Below, piece by piece: positions 8,391 through 16,567 of a stretch of 64,000 nucleotides of DNA. A program made the translations under genes and the position numbers. How positions within the stretch are numbered: the first letter of the stretch is position 1; each line of letters begins with the position of its first letter. This DNA is from Euzebyella saccharophila (lineage in GTDB: Bacteria > Bacteroidota > Bacteroidia > Flavobacteriales > Flavobacteriaceae), in NCBI RefSeq assembly GCF_014855495.1, contig NZ_JACYFJ010000005.1, positions 248,001-312,000 on the forward strand, read 5' to 3'. The notes below the pieces were generated by a model. The model searched no databases and was not told the origin of the DNA. It saw only the letters and a program-made list of their open reading frames with translations.

Positions 8391-10124
8391 TTAATTATTG
8401 ATAGGTGGTTTTTTTAGAAATCTATCAAAAAGCTCAAAAGCCATAGCAATGACAATTACCAAGGCGGATCCAATGAAGTTGAGCCACAAATATCCAAGTT
8501 TTTCTTCCCCTGAAGGGTAGATGAAAATCAAGCTGTAGAAGAGAACGAAAACAATCAATTGAGTTAGGATTGCTGCGAAAAAAACGGCATTACCCTTTAC
8601 AAACTTAAAGAAGAATGCCAGTAGAAAAATACCTAGTACATTCCCATAAAATATGGAGCCAATTATATTTACTAATTGAATCAGGTTATCAAAAAGATTG
8701 GCGAAACTCGCTATCAGAATGGCCAATATTCCCCAGATTAATGTAAAAATCTTGGTAGACTTTACGTACTCTTGCTCGCTTAGTTCCTTTTTGTTGTTTC
8801 TTTTATAGAGGTCCAGTGCGGTAATGGTTCCCAATGCATTTAATTCTGAAGCCGTAGAAGACATGGCCGCTGAAAGAATTACTGCAAGTAACAAACCTAT
8901 GAGGCCTTTGGGTAAATTGTTCAGGATAAAATGTATAAAGACATAATCTTTGTCATTGGTTTCTATAGTTTCGTCAGCCTCTGAAATTAGAGCTTTTGCG
9001 GCAGCTCTATTGGTGCTATCCTTGACATTCAGGTTAATAATCTGTTGTTTGGCATCTTCAACAGCGGCATACTCCTTAAGTTCCAAGGCTGTGGAAAATT
9101 TGTTCAAAGCAATTTTTTTGGCTTCTTCCAACTCTATTTGACCTTCTTGAAGTATCTCGTAATCCTTTGATTGATCAGATTGCATTACCGCAGCAGTTGC
9201 GGCAGGATTAAAGTTAAGTGGTGATGGGTTGTACTGATAAAAAACGAATACCATAACCCCTACTAGAAGAATAAAAAATTGCATAGGTATCTTAAAAATA
9301 CCGTTAAAAACCAATCCTAATTGACTTTCCCTAATGGACTTTCCTGATAGGTAGCGCTGAACTTGGCTTTGGTCCGTTCCAAAATAGGCCAAAGCCAAAA
9401 ATAACCCGCCGGTAATGCCGCTCCAAAAGGTATACCTGCTTTTAGGGTCAAAACTGAAATCTATAATATCCAATTTATCCGTGGCGCCGGCAATTTTCAT
9501 TGCCTTGGTTAAATTGATATCCGCGGGTAAATGCCCTAAAATAAAAAAGAAGGTGATGAACATACCGGTCATGATTATGAACATCTGCTGTTTCTGTGTA
9601 ACACTTACAGCTTTGGTTCCTCCGGAAACGGTGTAAATAATGACAAGGATACCAATAATTATGTTGAGCGTTCTTAAATCCCAGCCCAATACGGCGCTTA
9701 GTATAATGGCCGGAGCATAAATCGTAATACCTGCGGCCAGTCCCCTTTGAATTAAAAAAAGAATAGCAGCAAGAGACCGTGTTTTTAAGTCAAACCTATT
9801 TTCTAAAAATTCATAGGCAGTATAAACCTTTAAATTGTGATAAATAGGAACAAAGACCAAGCAAATGATAATCATTGCCAAGGGCAGTCCTAAGTAGAAT
9901 TGAACAAACCCCATGCCCGAATGAAATGCTTGACCCGGTGTGGATAAAAAAGTGATGGCGCTTGCTTGGGTTGCCATGACGGACAAACCTATAGTCCACC
10001 ATTTGGCATCTTTACCCCCTCCTACATAGTCACTAACGTTGTTGCTTCCTCTTGTTTTCCAGACCCCATAGGCAACAATAAAAAGAAGTGTTCCAGATAA
10101 TATGATCCAATCAAGTATTCCCAT
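8391..10124 (-). CDS. Sodium:solute symporter (SSS family)
   Basis: 577 residues with about 13 hydrophobic helices and SSS signatures: DYVGGGKDAKWWTIGLSVMATQASAITFLS (helix 1-2 region) and YTVSGGTKAVSVTQ. An unusual feature is a mostly charged, helical insert (about residues 300-385, IELEEAKKIALNKF onward) between two membrane helices. It is co-directional with a 33-residue membrane peptide starting 103 bases upstream and with a PIG-L deacetylase, with 1-2 base gaps, so the three form an operon. It probably carries the small product of the locus across the inner membrane with Na+. Substrate specificity (sugar, sialic acid-like or other) is not readable. Confidence 0.93.
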   Translation of the reverse strand: MGILDWIILSGTLLFIVAYGVWKTRGSNNVSDYVGGGKDAKWWTIGLSVMATQASAITFLSTPGQAFHSGMGFVQFYLGLPLAMIIICLVFVPIYHNLKVYTAYEFLENRFDLKTRSLAAILFLIQRGLAAGITIYAPAIILSAVLGWDLRTLNIIIGILVIIYTVSGGTKAVSVTQKQQMFIIMTGMFITFFFILGHLPADINLTKAMKIAGATDKLDIIDFSFDPKSRYTFWSGITGGLFLALAYFGTDQSQVQRYLSGKSIRESQLGLVFNGIFKIPMQFFILLVGVMVFVFYQYNPSPLNFNPAATAAVMQSDQSKDYEILQEGQIELEEAKKIALNKFSTALELKEYAAVEDAKQQIINLNVKDSTNRAAAKALISEADETIETNDKDYVFIHFILNNLPKGLIGLLLAVILSAAMSSTASELNALGTITALDLYKRNNKKELSEQEYVKSTKIFTLIWGILAILIASFANLFDNLIQLVNIIGSIFYGNVLGIFLLAFFFKFVKGNAVFFAAILTQLIVFVLFYSLIFIYPSGEEKLGYLWLNFIGSALVIVIAMAFELFDRFLKKPPINN

Positions 10125-10125
10125 T

Positions 10126-10227
10126 TTACTTAAAGGATATCATTATGAAGCAGAATACCAATACATAAATTACATTAAGTATAAGTACAATGGAGTATTC
10201 TTTCTTCCAATTAGAATTGTCTAGCAT
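10126..10227 (-). CDS. 33-residue single-span membrane peptide, possible symporter accessory subunit
   Basis: An ATG two bases after the PIG-L stop opens a 33-codon frame (begins MLDNSNWKKEYS, ends FIMISFK) whose TAA lies one base before the symporter ATG. It has a short polar N-terminus and one hydrophobic span of about 20 residues. The tight packing between two co-transcribed genes (2-base and 1-base gaps) argues that it is translated. Very small membrane proteins encoded directly before SSS transporters are known as a symporter small accessory protein class; membership here is inferred from size, topology and position only. Confidence 0.65.
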   Translation of the reverse strand: MLDNSNWKKEYSIVLILNVIYVLVFCFIMISFK

Positions 10228-10229
10228 TC

Positions 10230-12758
10230 TTATCCTTTTACTTTTTGGTGGTTGGGTGCATTTTTACCCAGTGAAATTAAATTGGCGAACAATTTATACG
10301 CCCCTGGCACCCCGGCAGGTAATTCCCTAAAAAAGCTTAATCCTGTATAAATATAGTTTCCTTTACCGTATGGAGCTATTAGGAGACTGCCCTTCTTGGA
10401 AGATTCGCCTTTATCCTTCATTGAAAGGATGGGCGTAAACTCTTTGGACCATTTATTGGGAAAATATAAGCCTCTTTCCTGTACCCATCCTTCAAAATCG
10501 GAGGATGAAATTTTATTGGGTGAATTAATTACCGGATGGTTCTTCTCGATAATGGTAACTTCCGAATTTTCATCCGTAACCCTATCCCTGGAAATGGAAA
10601 GAGGGTAGGGGGCAATATTATCAAATTGTTTGCTCCATCTACCGGCAGTATTATACTGTACAATTAAGTTACCGCCATTCTCCACGTAATCAAATAGATG
10701 TTTTTGTTTAAAGTTGAGTTCATTTACCACATTATAGGCTCTTATCCCCACTACTACGGCATCATATTTATCCAATGAGCCTGAGGAAATCATGCTTGGA
10801 GTGATTGTGTGTACAATATAGCCTATTTGTTTTAGACTCTCTGGAACATTATCCCCGGCACCTACAATATAGCCAATGTGTTGACCGCTTTTATGAATGT
10901 TTAGTCGTACAACCTTAACGTCTGAGGGCAGTAAAATAGATTGCTTTGGAATATGGTCATAATCAATGGTCACCAATTCCTTTGAGACCGTTTCTCCATT
11001 AATATGTAAGCTAGGCGTAAGTATACCTTCGTTCTCGTTATTAGGCGGAGTGACTTCAAAAAATACAGTTTGAGAATCCCCTTTTTTCAAGATTTTAAAA
11101 TCTACCTCCTTTGTTTTAATACCCCAACCTTCGGAAGCATTTAAATTTAACTGTCCGCTAACGTTGTTCTCATGGGCAGTTACGGTCACCGGAATTTCCT
11201 TGGTATCCCCATCGGCAAAAATAATCACCTTGTCCGTAATGCTTGCGGTGGCCTTGGGAAGAATATCAAAAGGCTCAAAAATCTCGCCTTTGTCCGGTTG
11301 GGCATATCTGAATTTAACTGGTTTTTCAAAAGTTATTGGGGTGCCATTTATATCTATTTCAAACTGAACCTGTAGTGCAGCCGGTGTCTCCGGTAATCCA
11401 ATCAACAACGGGTCGTCTACACGATACATGCCTAGGCTCCCTTTTTCTTTTAACCAATAGGGGCTTGTGTACGCGGTGTTTTCAGGAAGGATTAAAGAAG
11501 TTTCATAGGTTTTCTTAACATTGAAACCCAGTTTTTCCGTAGGTTTTAAAATAGTATTAGTGGGTTGTATTCTTATATTTTTTAATAGGAAGTTTGATTT
11601 GCTTCGGTTGACGACTTCCATTCCAATTTCAACGGTAGAACCTGGGTTGCTGGAAGTGGCGTTTGCTGTCGCCTCCATATAAAGTCCACTAACTTGCAGT
11701 ATAAGGTTTCTTAGTTCTTTTGATTTTACTTCTTTCCAATGTTCATCCTTCATAGTTTGAAGTAAAGCATAGGCCTTTACCAATTCTGAAATATGTTCAG
11801 CCGGATTCTTAAAATTAAAATTGGACTCTACAGCATAGAGAATTTTTCCAATTCCTTCTCCACCTTCAATTCTTGACCACGAAGTATCTATGCCATCAAA
11901 AATGTCATTGTTTTTTGGGAGGTCTCCTTTCAATAGTTCAATGTAATCTCCTTCGCTCCCTCTATTGGTTAGGGTGCCAAACCCTTGGCATAGATGTTGG
12001 CTCCGGGATAAGGCTGCAATTTCATTGTTAGATTTACCTAAAACAGGGTAATAAGCTCCAATATCTAACTGCAGTAAATTGGTTTTATCCGCTTTTTCAA
12101 ATTTTTCCTGACTACCATAAAACCACCATGAGGTATTGAAAAAAAGTCTTTTCGGTTGCCAAACTTCCGTATTTTTTAACTGGTTGGGATAGGAATTTGA
12201 ATCATTGGTAAGGTCAAAAGCTTCAAAGCTCAACATTGCGGATGCTGTATGGTGCCCGTGCGTGGTACCTGGACTTCTATGGTCAAACCTGTTGATAATA
12301 ACGTCTGGTTTAAATTTTCTTATGGCCCACACCATATCTCCCAAAACTTCCTCTTTGTTCCATATTTCCAAGGTTTCATCAGGGTGTTTGGAAAAACCGA
12401 AATCATTGGCCCTGGAAAAAAGTTGTTCCCCTCCATCCACACGCCTTGCAGCAAGTAATTCTTGGGTTCTTAATACGCCTAATAATTCGCGTAGCTCAGG
12501 ACCAATTAGGTTTTGTCCGCCATCACCCCGGGTCAAAGAAAGGTAGGCGGTACGCGCCTTTACCTTGTTGGATAGGTAGGAAATTAAACGGGTATTCTCG
12601 TCATCTGGATGGGCGGCCACATATAAAGCAGAACCCAAAAAATTCAACTTTTGTAATGAATGGTATATTTCTGCTGAGGAATATTGAACAGGGGCTTGTG
12701 CTGTGGCGATATTTCGGATAAAGAACAATCCGACAAGAAACACCAAAAGATGACGCAT
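10230..12758 (-). CDS. PIG-L (LmbE-like) family deacetylase with C-terminal GATase1-like domain, secreted
   Basis: 842 residues from the ATG at 12758, chosen because it begins a clean signal peptide (MRHLLVFLVGLFF..ATAQA); an in-frame ATG 16 codons upstream gives an unlikely hydrophilic leader. The N-terminal LmbE fold has the zinc motif AAHPDDE and a THGHH motif, as in N-acetylglucosaminyl-type deacetylases. The middle (about 350-600) looks like beta-sandwich NEW3-type domains. The C-terminal 220 residues resemble a glutamine-amidotransferase-like fold (DKYDAVVVGIRAYN, GGNLIVQYNT). It acts outside the cytoplasm, probably periplasmic, and its operon partners are the small peptide and the SSS symporter, so it likely prepares the imported compound. 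Confidence 0.9.
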   Translation of the reverse strand: MRHLLVFLVGLFFIRNIATAQAPVQYSSAEIYHSLQKLNFLGSALYVAAHPDDENTRLISYLSNKVKARTAYLSLTRGDGGQNLIGPELRELLGVLRTQELLAARRVDGGEQLFSRANDFGFSKHPDETLEIWNKEEVLGDMVWAIRKFKPDVIINRFDHRSPGTTHGHHTASAMLSFEAFDLTNDSNSYPNQLKNTEVWQPKRLFFNTSWWFYGSQEKFEKADKTNLLQLDIGAYYPVLGKSNNEIAALSRSQHLCQGFGTLTNRGSEGDYIELLKGDLPKNNDIFDGIDTSWSRIEGGEGIGKILYAVESNFNFKNPAEHISELVKAYALLQTMKDEHWKEVKSKELRNLILQVSGLYMEATANATSSNPGSTVEIGMEVVNRSKSNFLLKNIRIQPTNTILKPTEKLGFNVKKTYETSLILPENTAYTSPYWLKEKGSLGMYRVDDPLLIGLPETPAALQVQFEIDINGTPITFEKPVKFRYAQPDKGEIFEPFDILPKATASITDKVIIFADGDTKEIPVTVTAHENNVSGQLNLNASEGWGIKTKEVDFKILKKGDSQTVFFEVTPPNNENEGILTPSLHINGETVSKELVTIDYDHIPKQSILLPSDVKVVRLNIHKSGQHIGYIVGAGDNVPESLKQIGYIVHTITPSMISSGSLDKYDAVVVGIRAYNVVNELNFKQKHLFDYVENGGNLIVQYNTAGRWSKQFDNIAPYPLSISRDRVTDENSEVTIIEKNHPVINSPNKISSSDFEGWVQERGLYFPNKWSKEFTPILSMKDKGESSKKGSLLIAPYGKGNYIYTGLSFFRELPAGVPGAYKLFANLISLGKNAPNHQKVKG

Positions 12759-12900
12759 AATGTTGGTTTTTGAGGGTCTGTTTGGACGCTTTGGCAATGA
12801 AGCCACTCCTTCAAAGATAGAAAGTTTAAAGGGCTGGGAAGGCTTTTTAGAACTTCTTTAACATATGCAAATCGGCATAAATTAACAACCTACAAAAGGA

Positions 12901-13446
12901 TTAAGTTTCCTCACTGCCATCTGGGGTTTCTTCAGTTTCATAAACTAAGGTTACCGCCTTTTGCATCAATAAATTGTTGGGATATACCAGTAATTCACCA
13001 TTTTCTTTTCTAAGGCTTATGTGAAAGGCCTTAATATCCTCAATTAGATAGGGTTCTTCCGCTTCAATATCCTTATCTAAAATTTTTACGCGATCCCCAA
13101 TTTTAAAAGGAAACGAAAAGAATAAAATTACGCCGGCCGTTACGTTGCTTAAAATGGACCAACTAGCAAATAGGGCCACGCCTATTACCGCAAAAATGGA
13201 GGAGAATACCAATCCTACTTCCTGAAAGTTAATTCCCCAAATAAAAGCAATAATGCCTAAGCTAATTAAAAAGAAAAGAAAGGAAACATACTTGGTTATC
13301 AGTATGGTACGTGCTTCTACAATATTACTGATAGAGCCAATCTTTCTTATGGTCTTATCCAATAAATATTTTAAGAAAAAAATGACCGCCAAGGTAATGA
13401 CGGTGGCCAATATCTGATTTTTGTAACTCCCAAAAAATTCCTCCAT
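12901..13446 (-). CDS. Small MscS-family mechanosensitive channel-like protein
   Basis: 181 residues: three membrane helices (about 11-29, 50-70 and 76-110), then a short beta domain. The pore-helix and linker segment SILSNVTAGVILFFSFPFKIGDRVKI matches the MscS core (TM3 then the FPF.IGD.V turn). The protein lacks the large C-terminal cytoplasmic cage domain of full-length MscS and ends in an acidic tail. It starts 3 bases after the stop of the lipoprotein gene, so it is in the same operon. Role in osmotic protection is a family inference. Confidence 0.85.
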   Translation of the reverse strand: MEEFFGSYKNQILATVITLAVIFFLKYLLDKTIRKIGSISNIVEARTILITKYVSFLFFLISLGIIAFIWGINFQEVGLVFSSIFAVIGVALFASWSILSNVTAGVILFFSFPFKIGDRVKILDKDIEAEEPYLIEDIKAFHISLRKENGELLVYPNNLLMQKAVTLVYETEETPDGSEET

Positions 13447-13449
13447 AAA

Positions 13450-14391
13450 CTACAGTCCTAAACTATCGCGCAAAGATAAATCCTTATTTCCGTTTTGTTG
13501 CCAATAAGGGGTTTTTAAAGTTTCCATTTTGGTAGCTGTAGAAGTCATCTGTTTTGCATTGGGGCCAAATCCACTCTTGGAGGTTTCTGTCCACCCTTGA
13601 ATGCTATAAGGGAAGTTCTTTTCAAATGTTATTTCGAGCGTTCTCTCCAATTCCGGATAATTAATGGAATAGGTCCTGGTTTCCGTATCTTCACTAAGAC
13701 TGGCGGTTGCTGCGTAGGCTTTTAGTTCTTTATGGGATAGCCTAATGTATTCCAAAGAGGGAATTATTTGTAATTCCCCTTGAGGCAGATCTTCTGGAGC
13801 TATTCTTATTTTGTTCCATATTTCATTCTCTAGGACGGTTTTTTCCAGGTTAAAACTTTGGTCGGCCTCTTTCTCAAAATAGGAGTGGGACATTACCTCA
13901 AAGGCATCCCTATTATTAATTTGGGCGTAGACCTGTCCGCACCATTCTTGGGAAGAAAAGGAAATCTTAATTGCATGGTCATTATTAAAGACAGGATAAA
14001 AGGAGCTGCTCATAATGTAGTAGGGGTAAATACCCGTTAAATAGTTCTTGGTAGTGTTTAGTTTTAGGACCGATATATTGGAAGGGTTTTGTTGGTCTGC
14101 CTTTACTTGTTTATCCAATAAAAAAGGTTCGGTTACATAAATAAGTACGGCTTTCCCATCCCTTGTTTCTCCGTATCGCGCTTGTTGAAGACTGTAGGAA
14201 GATATTTCAGCATCACCAGCATACCAATATTCTTTGAACTCGGCATTTAAATTCTTCTTGGCAGGTTTCTCATTTTTAGTTGTAGGTACTTGCTCTTCTG
14301 TTACTTTTGGCTTTTCGTTACAGCTTTCAAGAATACAGATAAGCGAAAAAAATAACAAAGTGTACAACTCAAATTTTAGCCAAGTTTTCAT
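13450..14391 (-). CDS. Lipoprotein of unknown function in the maf/kdsC operon
   Basis: 313 residues. A signal segment (residues 1-23) ends at LESC with the lipidated Cys at 24, followed by a Lys/Pro/Glu-rich linker. The rest is predicted soluble and beta-rich, with phrases such as FKEYWYAGDAEISSY and TGIYPYYIMSSSFYPV. I do not recognise a catalytic motif. Homologues in Flavobacteriia are often labelled septum formation inhibitor Maf, which looks like a transfer from the neighbouring maf gene, since no Maf motif is present. It lies 67 bases after maf and 3 bases before the MscS-like gene. Confidence 0.8.
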   Translation of the reverse strand: MKTWLKFELYTLLFFSLICILESCNEKPKVTEEQVPTTKNEKPAKKNLNAEFKEYWYAGDAEISSYSLQQARYGETRDGKAVLIYVTEPFLLDKQVKADQQNPSNISVLKLNTTKNYLTGIYPYYIMSSSFYPVFNNDHAIKISFSSQEWCGQVYAQINNRDAFEVMSHSYFEKEADQSFNLEKTVLENEIWNKIRIAPEDLPQGELQIIPSLEYIRLSHKELKAYAATASLSEDTETRTYSINYPELERTLEITFEKNFPYSIQGWTETSKSGFGPNAKQMTSTATKMETLKTPYWQQNGNKDLSLRDSLGL

Positions 14392-14458
14392 GGGTAACTT
14401 CTTTTAGTTTCAATAAAACCCTCTCATGGACCTTACCCTCAAAAATAACGAAAAACCT

Positions 14459-15046
14459 TTATTTTACCATGGCCAAAAGGGTACTATAAACCAGGTGGGT
14501 GGGCAACCCAACTACATTGGGATAGGATCCCTTTATTTCTTCTATTCCAATGAGTCCAATCCACTCTTGAATGCCGTAAGCACCCGCCTTATCATAGGGC
14601 TTAAAGTTATCTATATAATACGCAATTTCCTTTTTGGTTATCTTTTTAAATTTCACTTGCGTTGTCTGGCTTACCGTTTTTTGGTCTTCCGTTGTACTAA
14701 AACAAACAGAGGTAATAACTTCATGCCAATCATTGGATAACGCTTTGAGCATTTTGGTGGCTTCGGAGGCATCTTTAGCCTTGGCCAAAGAGGTATTTTG
14801 GTGCCAGACAACAGTATCGGAAGTAATCAGAATTTCGTTAGGGTTTAAAGTGTCAATAAGTGCCGTAGCTTTTAATTCCGCTAGATAAGCAGAGATTTCC
14901 CCGGCCTTTAATTCCAAAGGATAAGTTTCCTCAACGCTTTTAACTCTAATTTCAAAATCAAGCCCAAGTTCCATTAAAAATTGCTGTCTTCTTGGAGAAC
15001 CGGAACCTAAAACAATTTTGTAGTCCTTTAATTTATTAAGTAGCAT
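14459..15046 (-). CDS. maf: Maf family nucleotide pyrophosphatase
   Basis: 195 residues, the standard Maf length. The N-terminal substrate-binding signature is VLGSGSPRRQQFLMEL, followed by the conserved VEETYP and SDTVVW segments and the C-terminal DKAGAYGIQEW. The family hydrolyses non-canonical or modified nucleoside triphosphates to monophosphates and is linked to cell division arrest. It starts 3 bases after the KdsC-type gene stop, in one operon with DUF2520 and kdsC-like genes, an order common in Flavobacteriia. Confidence 0.95.
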   Translation of the reverse strand: MLLNKLKDYKIVLGSGSPRRQQFLMELGLDFEIRVKSVEETYPLELKAGEISAYLAELKATALIDTLNPNEILITSDTVVWHQNTSLAKAKDASEATKMLKALSNDWHEVITSVCFSTTEDQKTVSQTTQVKFKKITKKEIAYYIDNFKPYDKAGAYGIQEWIGLIGIEEIKGSYPNVVGLPTHLVYSTLLAMVK

Positions 15047-15049
15047 TTG

Positions 15050-15577
15050 TTAGTCGTTTGCGGCACTGTAGTTAGACATCCAATCCCCTCTAACTTTAAG
15101 AACCTGTTCTATAACATCCCTAACACAACCTTCGCCACCGTTTTTATGCGAAACATAGTGGCTGATAGCTTTAACTTCAGGGACCGCATTTTGAGGGCAA
15201 GTAGCAAGGGCCACGGTTTGCATGGGAGGAATATCCGGTATATCGTCACCCATATAGAGCATAGTTTCGGGTTGTACTTCGTATATGTCCATGTATTCTT
15301 CAAGAGCGTCCATTTTGTGGTGTGCGCCCAAATAAATATCGGTTACTCCAAGCTCTCTTAGTCTGCTACGTACCCCTTCATTGGTGCCTCCGGAAATAAT
15401 ACAGATACGGTACCCTTTCTGTAGAGCGGTTTTAAGGGCATACCCATCTTTTACGCTCATTTTACGTAGCATTTCGCCATCTGTAGTGATAATAAGGGTG
15501 CTATCTGTAAAAACTCCGTCTACATCAAAAACAAAGGTGTCAATATTCTTAAGGTACTCTTTATAGCTCTTTTCCAT
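15050..15577 (-). CDS. HAD-IIIA phosphatase, KdsC-type (3-deoxy-D-manno-octulosonate 8-phosphate phosphatase)
   Basis: 175 residues, the size of KdsC. The HAD motif I is FVFDVDGVFTD (nucleophile Asp18, acid/base Asp20). Motif III Lys lies in the middle, and GDDIPDIPPM is the motif IV of KdsC-like C0 enzymes. KdsC removes phosphate from KDO-8-phosphate in lipopolysaccharide core synthesis. The start overlaps the DUF2520 stop by 17 bases, so they are translationally linked. Other substrates in the subfamily cannot be excluded. Confidence 0.9.
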   Translation of the reverse strand: MEKSYKEYLKNIDTFVFDVDGVFTDSTLIITTDGEMLRKMSVKDGYALKTALQKGYRICIISGGTNEGVRSRLRELGVTDIYLGAHHKMDALEEYMDIYEVQPETMLYMGDDIPDIPPMQTVALATCPQNAVPEVKAISHYVSHKNGGEGCVRDVIEQVLKVRGDWMSNYSAAND

Positions 15578-16325
15578 AGGTTTTTTGAATCGATTCGCTA
15601 AGTTCAGTATATATTTTTTTCTGATTTTCTTCTGATAATTGGGCCAAATGCTCCTTCATGGTAATTTGGTCTCCACGTCTTGCCGGACCGGTTTGCGCTT
15701 CAAAAGGGGGCATATCTTCCAGCTTCATCACCGTTTCTTTTAATAAGGGTTTTAAAATGTTGAAATCCAGATTGTTTTGTTTCACTATTTCATTTCCTAA
15801 GTGTAGGAGGTGATTGGTGAAATTGTTTACAAAAATAGCGCTTAGGTGCAATGTCTTTCTTTGGGCGGATGTTATTTCCCTAACATCGTTGGAAATTTTC
15901 AATGCTAGGATTTTTAAAAGCGCAAGATCATTCTTTTGTTCAGCTTCTATACAAATGGGAATTTCGCTAAAACTAACATCACGCTGCTTACTAAATGTTT
16001 GTAGGGGATAAAAAACACCGTAACGTTTCAGCTGATGTAGTAGATTTATAGAGGTAGCCCCCGAAGTGTGTACCACCAATCCGTTTAGCCCGAACATAGC
16101 CTTTGCAATTTCAGCAATAGCTGAATCCGAAACACAAATAAGGTGAACATCGCAATCCTTGATTTTTGAAAAATCGGTATTTATTAGTTCTGGGTTAACG
16201 AAATCTTCCAGTTTCCTTTGATCTCTGGCGGTAACCTGTAGTACCTTTACTTCTGGGGATAGCGATAAAGCTCTGTACAGATGATACGCTACATTTCCGG
16301 CGCCAATGATATTAACTGTTATCAT
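15561..16325 (-). CDS. Rossmann-like and DUF2520 domain protein
   Basis: 254 residues. The N-terminus has a dinucleotide-binding glycine loop (VNIIGAGNVAYHLYRAL) and resembles F420/NADP oxidoreductase-like folds. The C-terminal half (about 125-250) is the helical DUF2520 domain with the phrase HLSAIFVNNFTNHL and GPARRGD. Biochemical function is not established. It is first in the operon with kdsC-like, maf, lipoprotein and mscS-like genes, and is divergent from ccsBA. Confidence 0.9.
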   Translation of the reverse strand: MITVNIIGAGNVAYHLYRALSLSPEVKVLQVTARDQRKLEDFVNPELINTDFSKIKDCDVHLICVSDSAIAEIAKAMFGLNGLVVHTSGATSINLLHQLKRYGVFYPLQTFSKQRDVSFSEIPICIEAEQKNDLALLKILALKISNDVREITSAQRKTLHLSAIFVNNFTNHLLHLGNEIVKQNNLDFNILKPLLKETVMKLEDMPPFEAQTGPARRGDQITMKEHLAQLSEENQKKIYTELSESIQKTYGKEL

Positions 16326-16527
16326 AGGGCGAAAATACGCAGATATTTCCGGTTACAACAAAAGGATGGTATGACTTTGGCGGGAATTGCTTTTGACTGA
16401 AATTTATAGAGATAAGCTCATTAATCCTAAAACTTCATTAAGATTTAGAAATTACTTTTAAAAAACAATTAACAAATACTGGACCTTATAAAGCCCATCT
16501 CAACGCATTGAAATGATAAAAAGGGCG

Positions 16528-16535
16528 TATTTTTG
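16528..16535 (+). promoter_or_regulatory. -7 promoter box of ccsBA (TATTTTTG)
   Basis: TATTTTTG is an exact TAnnTTTG match. A TTG at 16508-16510, 17 bases upstream, fits the -33 element. Predicted leader is about 25-30 bases before the ATG at 16568. Confidence 0.6.
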
Positions 16536-16567
16536 CATGCTGAAAACCAATTTTAGCCACTTTTATA

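Noticed and set aside
12205-12546. 113-codon + strand frame inside the PIG-L gene
   Set aside because: Antisense shadow of the LmbE domain; peptide is low in structure and rich in Ser/Pro.
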